From Vibrio hepatarius (GTDB taxonomy: Bacteria; Pseudomonadota; Gammaproteobacteria; Enterobacterales; Vibrionaceae): a DNA stretch of 64,000 nucleotides. The first letter of the stretch is position 1. Each line of letters starts with the position of its first letter. The stretch covers positions 1 through 64,000 of the forward strand of contig NZ_JAHKPM010000015.1 in NCBI RefSeq assembly GCF_018860525.1, written 5' to 3'. Made by a program: the position numbers and the translations under genes. The notes under the pieces were generated by a model. The model ran no database searches, was not told the origin of the DNA, and saw only the letters and a list, made by a program, of their open reading frames with translations. Below are positions 1 to 8,663 of this stretch, one piece after another.

Positions 1-690
1 AATTTTCCAGTTCCCAATTGGTCATTGGGTAAAGGATAATTTTGGGGGAAACATGCCGCTTGATTGAAGTATTGGCTAATCGCCAAGTTTTGGCCCAAAC
101 CAAGGTAGCTGGTTGAAGAAAGAGTGAAATTTAGATTTCCTACGTTGACATTGAAAAGATCATCGCCTGTTTTCGTTTCATAGGTGATCTGAGTTGAAGC
201 CCCACCAAGATCCATAATACCCGTTGTTTCCTAGTTATTAGCAAAAGACCCATTGTAGTAGTTGGCGGTTAGCCAAGCATAAGCGCCTTCTGTTTGACCC
301 GTGATTGTTTTAACTCTGATATCCGCATCAGGGAAGCGCTTGGCCAACTCTTTGATTAACCAAGTTTCTCTCAGTCGCTGAAATGGTTCTCATGCCAGCG
401 GTAGAATAAAAGTACACGTTATCTGGAGTTGTTTTAGTTTCTACAAATAGGCTATCAATATAACTATCTAAGTTTGCCTCTTTGAGAGTTTGTATACCAC
501 CCTTGATACTTTGGTGTTTAATTTGTTCATCAATCACAGGTAGCCCATGATCAGATGATGTGTCTTGGTGGTATTGATATTCGAATAATCTCGAGCCTGA
601 GCTGCCTGCATCAATTACAAACGTACTTTCTGCTAGGGCAGATGACGATACTAATATTGCGACTAAAAAAGATAATTTTCTTATATTCAT
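1..690 (-). pseudogene. Apyrase (GDA1/CD39 family) pseudogene, cut by window edge
   Basis: The reading frame starts at 690 with a signal peptide ending near SALA, then VIDAGSSGSRLF, the ACR1 phosphate-binding motif of GDA1/CD39 nucleoside phosphatases, and YFYSTAGMRTI, which fits ACR2. The frame shifts at about 365-372. The homologous sequence continues in another frame as WLIKELAKRFPDADIRV and ITGQTEGAYAWL (ACR3-like), then meets an in-frame TAG at 231-233. It resumes past the stop with GIMDLGGASTQI (ACR4). One frameshift and one stop make an intact enzyme impossible unless the sequence is in error. Family members act in the periplasm or at the surface on NTPs and NDPs. The 3' part lies outside the window. 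Confidence 0.8.
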
Positions 691-715
691 GAAAGTGCTC
701 GCATGAAAGTGCTCG
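688..715. repeat. 14-bp tandem duplication over the apyrase start
   Basis: CATGAAAGTGCTCG occurs twice head to tail, at 688-701 and 702-715. The first copy contains the apyrase start codon on the minus strand, so the duplication sits where the ribosome binding site would be and may have harmed translation initiation. Confidence 0.7.
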
Positions 716-906
716 GGGTCAGGTCTTTCATTTTGCCCTTCAACTAATCCGTTATATTCTAATTTAGTAATGTAGCTGACAAGCTTTTGTCCAGAACTGT
801 GTTACTTAGTTTCATTAAATATCTGTTTCATTAAATATCCATGTTAGTTAAAAATCCGCTTATATAGTGGATTTTTCTTCAGGGTAAGACTCAGACCTTT
901 CATCAA
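714..906. repeat. Possible REP/MITE-like remnant
   Basis: The stretch begins GGGGTCAGGTCTTTCATTTTG and a variant, CTCAGACCTTTCATC, is seen near 893-906. Sequences of the GGTCAGGTCTTTCATTTTG type recur at the ends of IS200-like/RAYT-associated repeats in gamma-proteobacteria, from memory. Between them lies a hairpin with AAAAATCC at 850-857 and GGATTTTT at 869-876. No transposase is present. This is pattern recall and not a computed match. Confidence 0.3.
850..876. terminator. Bidirectional hairpin upstream of the integrase
   Basis: AAAAATCC at 850-857 pairs with GGATTTTT at 869-876, and the stem can be extended inward with a G-T wobble. The A-tract and T-tract on either side make it a possible intrinsic terminator in both directions, isolating the integrase from the apyrase remnant. 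Confidence 0.5.
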
Positions 907-957
907 AAGTGTATAGGCACCATCCTATCGCACATTGAAAAACTAGTCGCAAAATAA

Positions 958-977
958 TACTGTATACGTATACAGTT
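958..977. promoter_or_regulatory. LexA (SOS) box before the integrase
   Basis: CTGTATACGTATACAG at 960-975 is a perfect 16-bp palindrome. With its flanks (TA before, TT after) it matches the LexA operator pattern TACTGT-N8-ACAGTA at all but the last base of the conserved parts. It ends 16 bp before the integrase ATG at 992, so bound LexA would block transcription. SOS control of phage integrases is well known; regulation here is inferred. Confidence 0.75.
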
Positions 978-991
978 TTTTGTGGTTTTTT

Positions 992-2020
992 ATGTCTATT
1001 CGAAATCTAAAAGACGGCTCAAAAAAGCCGTGGCTATGTGAATGCTACCCACAAGGGCGTGGTGGTAAACGTGTTAGAAAAAGGTTTGCTACAAAGGGGG
1101 AGGCCAAGTCTTTTGAGTTGTTCACCATGAAAGAGGTGGACGATAAACCCTGGCTAGGTAAGAAAGCCGATCACCGTCGTTTGCAAGACTTGCTTGATAC
1201 TTGGTGGTCGGTGCATGGGCACACCGTCAAAACAGGTAAGAACTCCTATGCTGTGATGGAGAAAACGGTAAAGATGCTTGGCAATCCATTGGCCCGACTG
1301 TTTACGGCGAACGACTACCTTCATTACCGTGCCAATCGTGTTAGTCACCACCCAACAAGGCCAGATCTCGTGATATCTGCAACCACTCATAATATTGAAC
1401 TCAAAACTCTAAGAGCAATGTTCAATAAGCTTATCAAGTACGACTATTGGGATATGCCAAACCCACTTGCTGGTATTGAACTGGTAGCGAGCAGTGAGCG
1501 AGAGTTAGCGTACTTGACCAAAGAGCAGATCAACCCATTTCTTGAGCGTGTGCGGAACGATAATAGCCCTTCATCAGAGCTAATATATGTAGCTTGCAAA
1601 ATTTGTTTGGCGACTGGAGCTCGCATTGGAGAAGCATTAGGCCTAAAGCGTTCTCAGGTAACGGCGCATAAATTATTGTTTACTGAAACAAAAGGGAAGA
1701 AGAACCGAACGGTCCCAATTTCAAAACACTTGCATAGTGACGTTCTTAGAGTCGCAGTTAGTGACTTTGAGTTGTTTGATGTGACGTATTATGCTGCATG
1801 GGAGTGTGTAAAACGTGCTTTGCCTGAACATGTGCCTAGTGGACAAGCAACACACATTTTAAGGCATACATTCGCCAGTCACTTTATGATGAATGGAGGG
1901 GACATTTTGGTATTGCAGCGAATTTTAGGTCACAGTAAAATTGAACAAACGATGGCTTATGCTCATTTTTCTCCTGACCATTTAATGCAAGCTGTTCAGC
2001 TAAATCCACTCGAAAATTAG
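992..2020 (+). CDS. P2/HP1-type tyrosine recombinase (orphan phage integrase)
   Basis: About 342 residues from ATG 992; an in-frame TTG at 980 is less likely because it overlaps the LexA box. The N-terminus (SIRNLKDGSKKPWLCECYPQ) is the arm-binding type of P2/HP1-like integrases. The catalytic domain shows the first Arg in GARIGEALGLK, the HxxR box in HILRHTFASHF, LGHS, and the nucleophile Tyr in MAYAHFSPDHL. It should cut and rejoin DNA at att sites. No phage genes flank it, so it is a relic or the integrase of a very small element. The frame ends LEN-TAG; the next frame would read SGDKMATAVN and stop, a tail I associate with related integrases, so the last few residues may be lost to a frameshift. 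Confidence 0.9.
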   Translation: MSIRNLKDGSKKPWLCECYPQGRGGKRVRKRFATKGEAKSFELFTMKEVDDKPWLGKKADHRRLQDLLDTWWSVHGHTVKTGKNSYAVMEKTVKMLGNPLARLFTANDYLHYRANRVSHHPTRPDLVISATTHNIELKTLRAMFNKLIKYDYWDMPNPLAGIELVASSERELAYLTKEQINPFLERVRNDNSPSSELIYVACKICLATGARIGEALGLKRSQVTAHKLLFTETKGKKNRTVPISKHLHSDVLRVAVSDFELFDVTYYAAWECVKRALPEHVPSGQATHILRHTFASHFMMNGGDILVLQRILGHSKIEQTMAYAHFSPDHLMQAVQLNPLEN

Positions 2021-2088
2021 TGGCGACAAAATGGCGACAGCTGTCAATTAACCTCGGTTTTAGTCGGTTATTGTCAGTATGTCGCCAA
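2021..2088. repeat. TGGCGACA direct and inverted repeats after the integrase
   Basis: TGGCGACA occurs at 2021-2028 and, as ATGGCGACA, at 2031-2039. Its inverse TGTCGCCA lies near 2080-2087. The repeats sit directly downstream of the integrase and could be arm-type sites or a remnant of its coding tail. I could not find an att core duplicated elsewhere in the window. Confidence 0.4.
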
Positions 2089-2124
2089 TATTTAACTTAC
2101 TTCTTTTCTTTATAAATCATTTAG

Positions 2125-3969
2125 TTATGCAACTTCGCTCTCTTCACCAATAAAACCACCCGTTTGATGAGCCCAAAGCTGAGCGTAAATACCTTCATTT
2201 TGAATCAGCTCACTATGTGTGCCTTGCTCGATAACTTGGCCTTGATCCAACACTATCAGGCGATCCATGGCGGCGATGGTGGATAATCTATGCGCGATCG
2301 CGATAACCGTTTTTCCTTGCATGAGCTCATTAAGGCTTTCTTGAATCGCAGCTTCGACCTCGGAGTCAAGGGCAGAAGTGGCTTCATCAAGGATAAGGAT
2401 CGGTGCATCTTTCAGTAAGACTCGTGAAATGGCGATACGTTGCCTTTGCCCGCCAGAGAGTTTGACTCCACGTTCACCCACCTGAGCATCGTAGCCGTGA
2501 TTGCCAAAGGGGTCATTAAGGGCTTGGATAAACTCGTGGGCATGAGCTTGCTTGGTCGCTCGAAGCAGCTCCTCTTCCGTCGCATCAGGATTGCCATAGA
2601 GGATATTGTCACGAATAGAGCGATGAAGTAATGACGTATCTTGAGTGACCATACCTATGTTATAGCGTAGAGAGTCTTGCGTGACATCAGAGATGATCTG
2701 GTCGTCGATTTTTATATTGCCACCTTCAACATCATGAAAGCGCAGTAATAGGTTAACTAAGGTTGATTTTCCAGCGCCTGAACGGCCGACTAATCCCACC
2801 TTCTCACCAGGTTTTATATTGAGGTTTAAATTGCTAATAACCCCATTATTTTCATCACCATAATGAAAACTGACGTTATCGAATGTAATGGCACCCTGCT
2901 TAACATTTAACGGCTTAGCCTTGTCTTTATCTTGAATGTCAATTGGCTTAGATAGTGTTTTCATACCGTCTACCACTGTGCCCATGTTCTCGAACAAGGC
3001 ACCGACTTCCCACATAATCCACATTGACATACCATTGATACGCAGCGCTAGGGCAATTGCAATTGCAATTGCTCCAATACTGATGGAGCTGTCCATCCAC
3101 AGTACAATCGACAGTGATGCCACAGCAAAAACAAGAAGATAGTTAGTAATTTCGACCGCAACATCAAATCCCGTAACCAGCCTCATTTGACGATATACAG
3201 TGTCGAGAAAGCCTTGCATGCCTTTCTCTGCATAGTCGGTTTCACGCTTACTATGAGAAAATAGCTTTACCGTGGCGATATTGGTATAGCTGTCGACAAT
3301 TCGACCTGTCATAGTCGAGCGTGCATCCGCTTGTTTTGACGCAACTTTTTTCAGTTTAGGTACGAAATAAAGCTGAATACAGATATAGCAAACTAGCCAA
3401 ACCAACATCGGAACCATTAAACGCCAGTCTGCCTGAGCTAATAATACGATGATGGCGGTAAAATAAACCGCTACATAAACAAACACGTTCATTGTCTTCA
3501 TCACGGTTTCACGCACAGCTAGTGATGTCTGCATGACCTTGGTTGCAATGCGACCCGCGAAATCATCCTGATAGAAATTCAGGCTTTGTTTGAGTAAGTA
3601 GCGATGCGCTAACCAACGAACAGACATCGGATAGTTACCAAGCAGTGTTTGATGGATAACGAGGGAATAAGCGATAACTAGGATGGGCATTATGATCAGC
3701 AGCAACCCTCCATATAGCAGTAGTTCGGTTCTATTTTCCTGCCAAAATGTGTCTGGGCTGCTGCTTGACAACCAGTCAACAAGGTTTCCCATTGCACCAA
3801 ATAACGAAACTTCTGCAATGGCTATTATCGTTGCCATCAGAGACATGAGTATTAAAGGACGCTCAAAGCCTCGAGTATAATATCGACAAAATGCCAAAAC
3901 CCCATGGGGTGGCTGTGCTGGTTCTTCGTTAGGAAAAGGTTTTGTAAACCCTTCAAATATCTTAAACAT
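2125..3969 (-). CDS. ABC exporter, fused permease and ATPase
   Basis: A 614-residue half-transporter of the MsbA/multidrug exporter type. The N-terminal ABC type-1 transmembrane domain has hydrophobic segments at about residues 38-60, 84-106, 160-205 and 270-310. The ATPase domain shows Walker A GRSGAGKST, the Q-loop in MVTQDTSLLH, signature LSGGQRQRIAISR, Walker B ILILDEATSALD and the H-loop AIAHRLS. It should form a homodimer in the inner membrane and export a lipid or drug; the substrate cannot be read from sequence. It stands alone, with 279 bp to the divergent gene at 4249. An (AI)n run in the membrane domain is encoded by the GCAATT repeat near 3052-3071. Confidence 0.92.
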   Translation of the reverse strand: MFKIFEGFTKPFPNEEPAQPPHGVLAFCRYYTRGFERPLILMSLMATIIAIAEVSLFGAMGNLVDWLSSSSPDTFWQENRTELLLYGGLLLIIMPILVIAYSLVIHQTLLGNYPMSVRWLAHRYLLKQSLNFYQDDFAGRIATKVMQTSLAVRETVMKTMNVFVYVAVYFTAIIVLLAQADWRLMVPMLVWLVCYICIQLYFVPKLKKVASKQADARSTMTGRIVDSYTNIATVKLFSHSKRETDYAEKGMQGFLDTVYRQMRLVTGFDVAVEITNYLLVFAVASLSIVLWMDSSISIGAIAIAIALALRINGMSMWIMWEVGALFENMGTVVDGMKTLSKPIDIQDKDKAKPLNVKQGAITFDNVSFHYGDENNGVISNLNLNIKPGEKVGLVGRSGAGKSTLVNLLLRFHDVEGGNIKIDDQIISDVTQDSLRYNIGMVTQDTSLLHRSIRDNILYGNPDATEEELLRATKQAHAHEFIQALNDPFGNHGYDAQVGERGVKLSGGQRQRIAISRVLLKDAPILILDEATSALDSEVEAAIQESLNELMQGKTVIAIAHRLSTIAAMDRLIVLDQGQVIEQGTHSELIQNEGIYAQLWAHQTGGFIGEESEVA

Positions 3970-4248
3970 AACTAGCCTTCAAATCTACGACGTTGAAAAG
4001 CCATTGAAACCAATAGCGTATTGTGTCAATGGTATCTTGTTAATATTTAGAATGTAACCATCTATCAACTTTTTGTTATCGAAATTGCTGCATAATATCC
4101 AGCCGTAAATCGTAAACATGCATATTTGCAGAAAAATTAACGGCTTTTTATGAAATTTTAAGGAATATTATCCGTTCTTTAACCTAAATGGGAGTGATTT
4201 CAGTGATTGTTATTTTAACATTTTGTCTACAATTTTCCCAAGTGAGTA

Positions 4249-5235
4249 ATGAACAATGAGTCTATTGCAATGTTAAAACAACAACCAAAACAGCAAAAAG
4301 CCGTTTCTACAGTGCAAAACGCCAATTGTGTCGTAATGGTTCCACCTAAAGAATTTGCGTTTAATGCAGAGACTGCACTTGATAATGAGTTTCAGAATCA
4401 GGTAAACCAAACGACCGAGCAAGTGCGAAAATTGGCCCTGCAAGAGTTTCGATTGATGGCTGACCAGCTTAGTGATACTGGTATTCAAGTGATCGAATTT
4501 GATTATCCAATCGGTCAGATTGAAACGCCAGATGCGGTGTTCCCAAACAACTGGTTTAGCACTACATCAGATGGAGCTTTGTATACGTTTCCGATGGCGT
4601 GTAAGAACCGTCAGCAAGAGGTTAGGCCTGATGCTTTATGTGCTGCCTTAAAAAGCGCAGGGCGCAATGTTAAATCACAAGATTCACTCGTTGAGTACTT
4701 GGAACAGGATGCGCACCTAGAAAGTACAGGTGTTATGGTTATCGATCACTTGAATAGAACCATTTATGCGGCGCTTTCACAGCGTTGCGATCGTGAAGTG
4801 TTAGAAGACTATGCTGAGCGAATTGGCTACGATCGTGTGGTGTCTTTCCAAACCGCGCTACCTTCGGGCAAACCGATATATCACACCAATGTAATGATGG
4901 CGATCGGTGAACATTTCTGTGTTATTTGTGATGAAGTTATTCCTGAGTTTGAGCGTCGTTTTGTGACTAAGTCACTGGCGAAAGATAAGCAAGTGATATC
5001 GATTAGTCTTGAGCAGATGAACCAGTTTTGTGGCAATATCCTTGAATTGGAAACGAGGACTGGCGATAAGGTGATTGCGATGTCGCAATCGGCTTATGAT
5101 GCCTTTTCTCCCACCCAGAGGGCGCAATTGTCCCGACATGCTAAGTTGATGCCATTTAATGTGCAAACAATAGAGTCAATAGGTGGTGGCAGCGTACGTT
5201 GTATGTTGGGCGAAGTTTTTTTGCCAAGTCGCTAG
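4249..5235 (+). CDS. ctlX: CtlX-type amidinohydrolase (arginine deiminase superfamily)
   Basis: 328 residues; ATG 4270 (MLKQQPKQQK) is an alternative start, as neither has a strong ribosome binding site. The sequence fits the citrulline-utilisation hydrolase/DDAH-like branch of the guanidino-modifying superfamily: MVPPKEFAFN near the N-terminus, substrate-site TPDAVFPNNWFS at about 92-103, catalytic His in the segment PIYHTNVMMAIGEHFCVI, and nucleophile Cys in GGGSVRCMLGEVFLP at the C-terminus. It should hydrolyse a guanidino or ureido compound in the cytoplasm. No other citrulline or arginine catabolic gene is adjacent, so the physiological substrate stays open. Confidence 0.85.
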   Translation: MNNESIAMLKQQPKQQKAVSTVQNANCVVMVPPKEFAFNAETALDNEFQNQVNQTTEQVRKLALQEFRLMADQLSDTGIQVIEFDYPIGQIETPDAVFPNNWFSTTSDGALYTFPMACKNRQQEVRPDALCAALKSAGRNVKSQDSLVEYLEQDAHLESTGVMVIDHLNRTIYAALSQRCDREVLEDYAERIGYDRVVSFQTALPSGKPIYHTNVMMAIGEHFCVICDEVIPEFERRFVTKSLAKDKQVISISLEQMNQFCGNILELETRTGDKVIAMSQSAYDAFSPTQRAQLSRHAKLMPFNVQTIESIGGGSVRCMLGEVFLPSR

Positions 5236-5314
5236 GCTTGGCTCATTGTTGGTGCTTTTAACAGCGTTTTAATCGCGGAAAGGTTGGCATAGAATATAAT
5301 CAATACAAAATGTA

Positions 5315-6295
5315 TTATTCAATAAGTCCGACTTCTTTATAGTATTTGAGTGCACCAGAATGAAGTGGGGCTGAGAGTCCACTTTTTACCATCTCTTCTT
5401 TTTTTAGGTAAGAAAAGGCAGGATGCAGTTTTTTAAAGTTGCTGAAGTTTTCAAATACTGATTTAACGACATGATATATCACATCCTCTGGTACTGCAGT
5501 AGAAGACACAAAAGTGGCACCAACACCGAATGTTTTAATGTTGTCGGGGTTACCTTTATACATACCGCCTGGTACATTAGCGTTTCTGTAGTAGCTTTCA
5601 TCTGATAATAGCTTGTCAACTATAGGGCCTGAAACGCCGATGATTCTGCTTTCGCATCCTGTGGTTGCTTCTTGAATGGCTGCACTTGGGTGCCCTACAA
5701 CGTAGATCATTGCATCGATCTTATCATCGCACAAGGCCTTGGATAATTCGGAAGCTTTGAGCTCTGAGGCAAGTTTAAAGTCGTCTCTAACCCAACCATA
5801 CCTTTCCATTAACACATCCATGGTCCCACGTTGGCCTGAACCTGGGTTACCAATATTGACTCGTTTGCCTTTTAAATCTTCAAAGGTTTTAATACCCGAA
5901 TCTTTTCGTGCGACAACGGTAAATGGTTCTGGATGGACTGAAAAGACGGCACGAAGCTCTTTAAATGGCCCAGCTTCGGCAAACTTACTCGTGCCTGTAT
6001 AGCTATGATATTGCCAGTCAGATTGGACAACGCCTAAATCAAGTTCTCCCGCTCTTATGGTATTGATATTATAGATAGAACCTCCCGTAGAAATGACAGA
6101 GCATCGAATTCCATGAGTCGCTTTGGTTTTGTTGACCAATCGGCAAATAGCACCACCAGTAGGATAATAAACACCAGTAACACCACCAGTACCAATAGTG
6201 ACGTATTTATCTTTTGCCAATACAAAAAAGGGGCTGGTTGAAAGAATGAAGGTAACAAGTGCTGGTAAGATGCCTTTAAGTAATGCCATAGTCAT
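5315..6295 (-). CDS. TAXI-type TRAP solute-binding protein
   Basis: 326 residues with a Sec signal peptide (hydrophobic core [15 protein letters not shown], cleavage near VLA-KD). The mature start [25 protein letters not shown] is the hallmark of TAXI-family binding proteins, followed by [29 protein letters not shown]. It should bind a carboxylate or amino acid in the periplasm. It is the last gene of a minus-strand operon with the aminotransferase and beta-keto acid cleavage enzyme upstream. The fused TRAP permease that such proteins need is not in the operon or anywhere in the window, so it must be encoded elsewhere or be lost. Confidence 0.92.
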   Translation of the reverse strand: MTMALLKGILPALVTFILSTSPFFVLAKDKYVTIGTGGVTGVYYPTGGAICRLVNKTKATHGIRCSVISTGGSIYNINTIRAGELDLGVVQSDWQYHSYTGTSKFAEAGPFKELRAVFSVHPEPFTVVARKDSGIKTFEDLKGKRVNIGNPGSGQRGTMDVLMERYGWVRDDFKLASELKASELSKALCDDKIDAMIYVVGHPSAAIQEATTGCESRIIGVSGPIVDKLLSDESYYRNANVPGGMYKGNPDNIKTFGVGATFVSSTAVPEDVIYHVVKSVFENFSNFKKLHPAFSYLKKEEMVKSGLSAPLHSGALKYYKEVGLIE

Positions 6296-6330
6296 TCCTT
6301 TTTTCTTATGGTCGGCTACTAAACTAAAGT

Positions 6331-7182
6331 CTAGCTATTTGTTAGAACTCGTCGAAAACTATATGCATCATGGTAGTTAATATTCAAGAAATTGTCCGAT
6401 TCTTTGAGGTGCCTCACTTGTTGAGCGTTATTAACTGCAGGCTTGCCATTGCGATCAAGGTGGTTGTTTTCAAAGCCAACGCGAACGTCCATACCTTGTT
6501 TAAGGGCATGAGTTAAGCATTGATGTTCTTGATTGCCAAAGGCACAAATTGCAATACGAATATCGCGCTGACGAAGTGCAGTGATTTCTAAATTATCCAA
6601 GTCTCGAGGGTGTGGATGCCCTTGCGTTTGGTAACGTCCTAAAACAATTAAGGCGTGTTGGTTTTGGCTAGGTAAAACACCCTGATCGAGCAGTTGTAGA
6701 TAACGTGATATATCTGATTGGTCATAAAGAATAATTTGGCTGATAATACCTTGTTCTGCTGCCCAATGGAAAAAGGCCTGACTGTCATTGAAATCGGTGT
6801 TGTTTGGAAGTAACTCACGTAGCGCAAATGAAGCCGCTTCTGGCTTAACGGTTTTTATTAAGTGTTTTTGTTGGGAGGGGGAGTAAATACCGATCGCTTC
6901 AGTGGTTAATTGAACTATCATACTATCCCCTACTGCTTGCTTAACATGAGCATAAAGGTGATTATTAAGTTTTACATCAAGGCTGTGTGCTCCTTTAGCG
7001 TCACGGCAGTGAAGATGAACCATAGCGGCTCCAGCATCGCGACAAGCAATAACGTCATCAATGATTTCTGTATCGGTTAAAGGGATGTTAGGGTTATCTT
7101 GCTTGGTTTTACGTGCTCCGTTGGGCGCGACAATAATAGCTCTATGTGAGCCGTTGTTATCATATGATGAGGTCAAATCCAT
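6331..7182 (-). CDS. Beta-keto acid cleavage enzyme (BKACE, DUF849)
   Basis: 283 residues, near the usual family length of 270-310. [18 protein letters not shown] near the start and [19 protein letters not shown] (metal-binding HxH) are typical, as is [16 protein letters not shown] close to the C-terminus, where many homologues have GxED. BKACE enzymes cleave a beta-keto acid with acetyl-CoA to give acetoacetate and a CoA ester; the first known substrate was 3-keto-5-aminohexanoate. Its start overlaps the end of the aminotransferase by 10 bp, so the two are translationally coupled. The pairing suggests transamination yields the keto acid that this enzyme cleaves. Confidence 0.85.
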   Translation of the reverse strand: MDLTSSYDNNGSHRAIIVAPNGARKTKQDNPNIPLTDTEIIDDVIACRDAGAAMVHLHCRDAKGAHSLDVKLNNHLYAHVKQAVGDSMIVQLTTEAIGIYSPSQQKHLIKTVKPEAASFALRELLPNNTDFNDSQAFFHWAAEQGIISQIILYDQSDISRYLQLLDQGVLPSQNQHALIVLGRYQTQGHPHPRDLDNLEITALRQRDIRIAICAFGNQEHQCLTHALKQGMDVRVGFENNHLDRNGKPAVNNAQQVRHLKESDNFLNINYHDAYSFRRVLTNS

Positions 7183-8504
7183 TTTTTCGACACCTCATTT
7201 AGAGTGCTTTTTAACTTGGTGACTATTTCTTCTATATGTTGGTCTTGAAGGATAAAAGGAGGGGCGAGTAGAATATGGTGGCCTTGTCTGCCATCAATGG
7301 TACCTGCCATCGGATAGCACATAAGACCGTTTTGCATAGCCTGAGCTTTTATCATGTTATGAGCTTGAGTCGTGCTGTGGAGCGGCGCTTTACTTTGTTT
7401 GTCTTTGACTAATTCAATGCCCAGCAATAGCCCTTTGCCGCGTATGTCGCCGACATTGGGGAGAGGCCCAAGTTCATCAATAAGTGCTTGCTTTAGCTTA
7501 CTTCCCAAGCGGTTTACGCTGCTAATAAGCTGTTCATCTATTATGGCATTAATGGTCGCCAGTCCGCATGCACAGGCGACGGGATGCGCCATGTAAGTAT
7601 GCCCATGTTGGAAAAAACCACTTCCATTAGAGATAGATTGGTATACCTTGTCGTTTGCTATTGTTGCCCCAATAGGTTGATACCCAGCTCCTAGACCTTT
7701 AGCAATACACACCAGATCTGGCTCGATATTTTCTAGTTCAAATGCGAACAAGCGTCCACTTCTTCCAATACCACACATAACCTCATCCAAAATAAGCAGC
7801 ACATTATATTGGTCACAAATTTCACGGATACGTTTAAAGTAACCCTGTGTAGCTGGCACTGCTCCTGAAGTTGCGCCGACTATAGGTTCTGCAATAAATG
7901 CCATGACTTTTTGTGGGCCAAGCTCAAGAATCTTTTCCTCAAGCTGGTTTGCAGTACGTATTGAATACTCCAGTTCGGTCTCATCTTGCTGTTGGTAACG
8001 ATACGCATAACATGGATCGATATGGTGGGCAGGTGAAAGCAAGGGTTTAAAAGGTTCACGGCGCCACTCGTTACCACCAACACTTAAGGCGCCTAAAGTA
8101 TTTCCATGGTAGCTCTGCCTACGCGCTATAAACTCCGTTTTAGTCGACTGTCCTTGTTCAACAAAATACTGTCGAGCCATTTTAAGTGCAGCTTCTACCG
8201 CTTCAGAACCCCCACTCACAAAGTAGACGCGATTGAACTGAACAGGCATTAGAGAGCATAGCTTTTCGGCTAACTGCTCACTTGGCTGACTAGTAAAAAA
8301 ACCTGTGTGAGCATAAGGAATACGTTTAACCTGCTCTGTAATTGCTTGTTTTACTGCTGCATGGTTGTGTCCTAGGTTTGATACAGCTGCACCTCCACAT
8401 GCATCAAGATAGGAATTTCCATTATTATCAAAAAGGTATATGCCCTCACCATGGCTAATAGTAGGTAAAATGTTGTGGCAATGTCGATGAAATACGTTGG
8501 ACAT
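7173..8504 (-). CDS. Class III PLP-dependent aminotransferase
   Basis: 443 residues from ATG 8504, chosen over the upstream 8615 start because GGAGCT lies just before it and homology begins at MSNVFHRH. It has ISHGEGIYLFDNNGNSYLDACGG, the PLP phosphate site VSGGSEAVEAALKMAR, the Asp in ILDEVMCGIGRSG and the Schiff-base Lys in CIAKGLGAGYQPIGA. Class III enzymes act on omega-amino or beta-amino acids. First gene of a three-gene catabolic operon with BKACE and the TAXI protein, so it probably feeds a keto acid to the cleavage enzyme. Substrate unknown. Confidence 0.9.
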   Translation of the reverse strand: MSNVFHRHCHNILPTISHGEGIYLFDNNGNSYLDACGGAAVSNLGHNHAAVKQAITEQVKRIPYAHTGFFTSQPSEQLAEKLCSLMPVQFNRVYFVSGGSEAVEAALKMARQYFVEQGQSTKTEFIARRQSYHGNTLGALSVGGNEWRREPFKPLLSPAHHIDPCYAYRYQQQDETELEYSIRTANQLEEKILELGPQKVMAFIAEPIVGATSGAVPATQGYFKRIREICDQYNVLLILDEVMCGIGRSGRLFAFELENIEPDLVCIAKGLGAGYQPIGATIANDKVYQSISNGSGFFQHGHTYMAHPVACACGLATINAIIDEQLISSVNRLGSKLKQALIDELGPLPNVGDIRGKGLLLGIELVKDKQSKAPLHSTTQAHNMIKAQAMQNGLMCYPMAGTIDGRQGHHILLAPPFILQDQHIEEIVTKLKSTLNEVSKKWI

Positions 8505-8663
8505 GAGAGAGCTCCATAAAGGTCGATACTTTAATACTGTCCAACAATGAGTAGTTCTGCAACTGACAAAATGTCGAGTGGTGTGAGTTTTAGAATGGTC
8601 ATAGAGGGTGGACAAGCAGCAGATTAGCTGCTTGTAGTATGTGGATAGATTTATTTTTAGATG

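Noticed and set aside
980..991. TTG start of the integrase at 980
   Set aside because: The codon directly follows the LexA box and adds only four residues; ATG 992 starts the conserved SIRNLKDG sequence.
3052..3071. GCAATT triple repeat as a phase-variable microsatellite
   Set aside because: The unit is 6 bp, so length changes would keep the reading frame; it only encodes an Ala-Ile run in a membrane helix.
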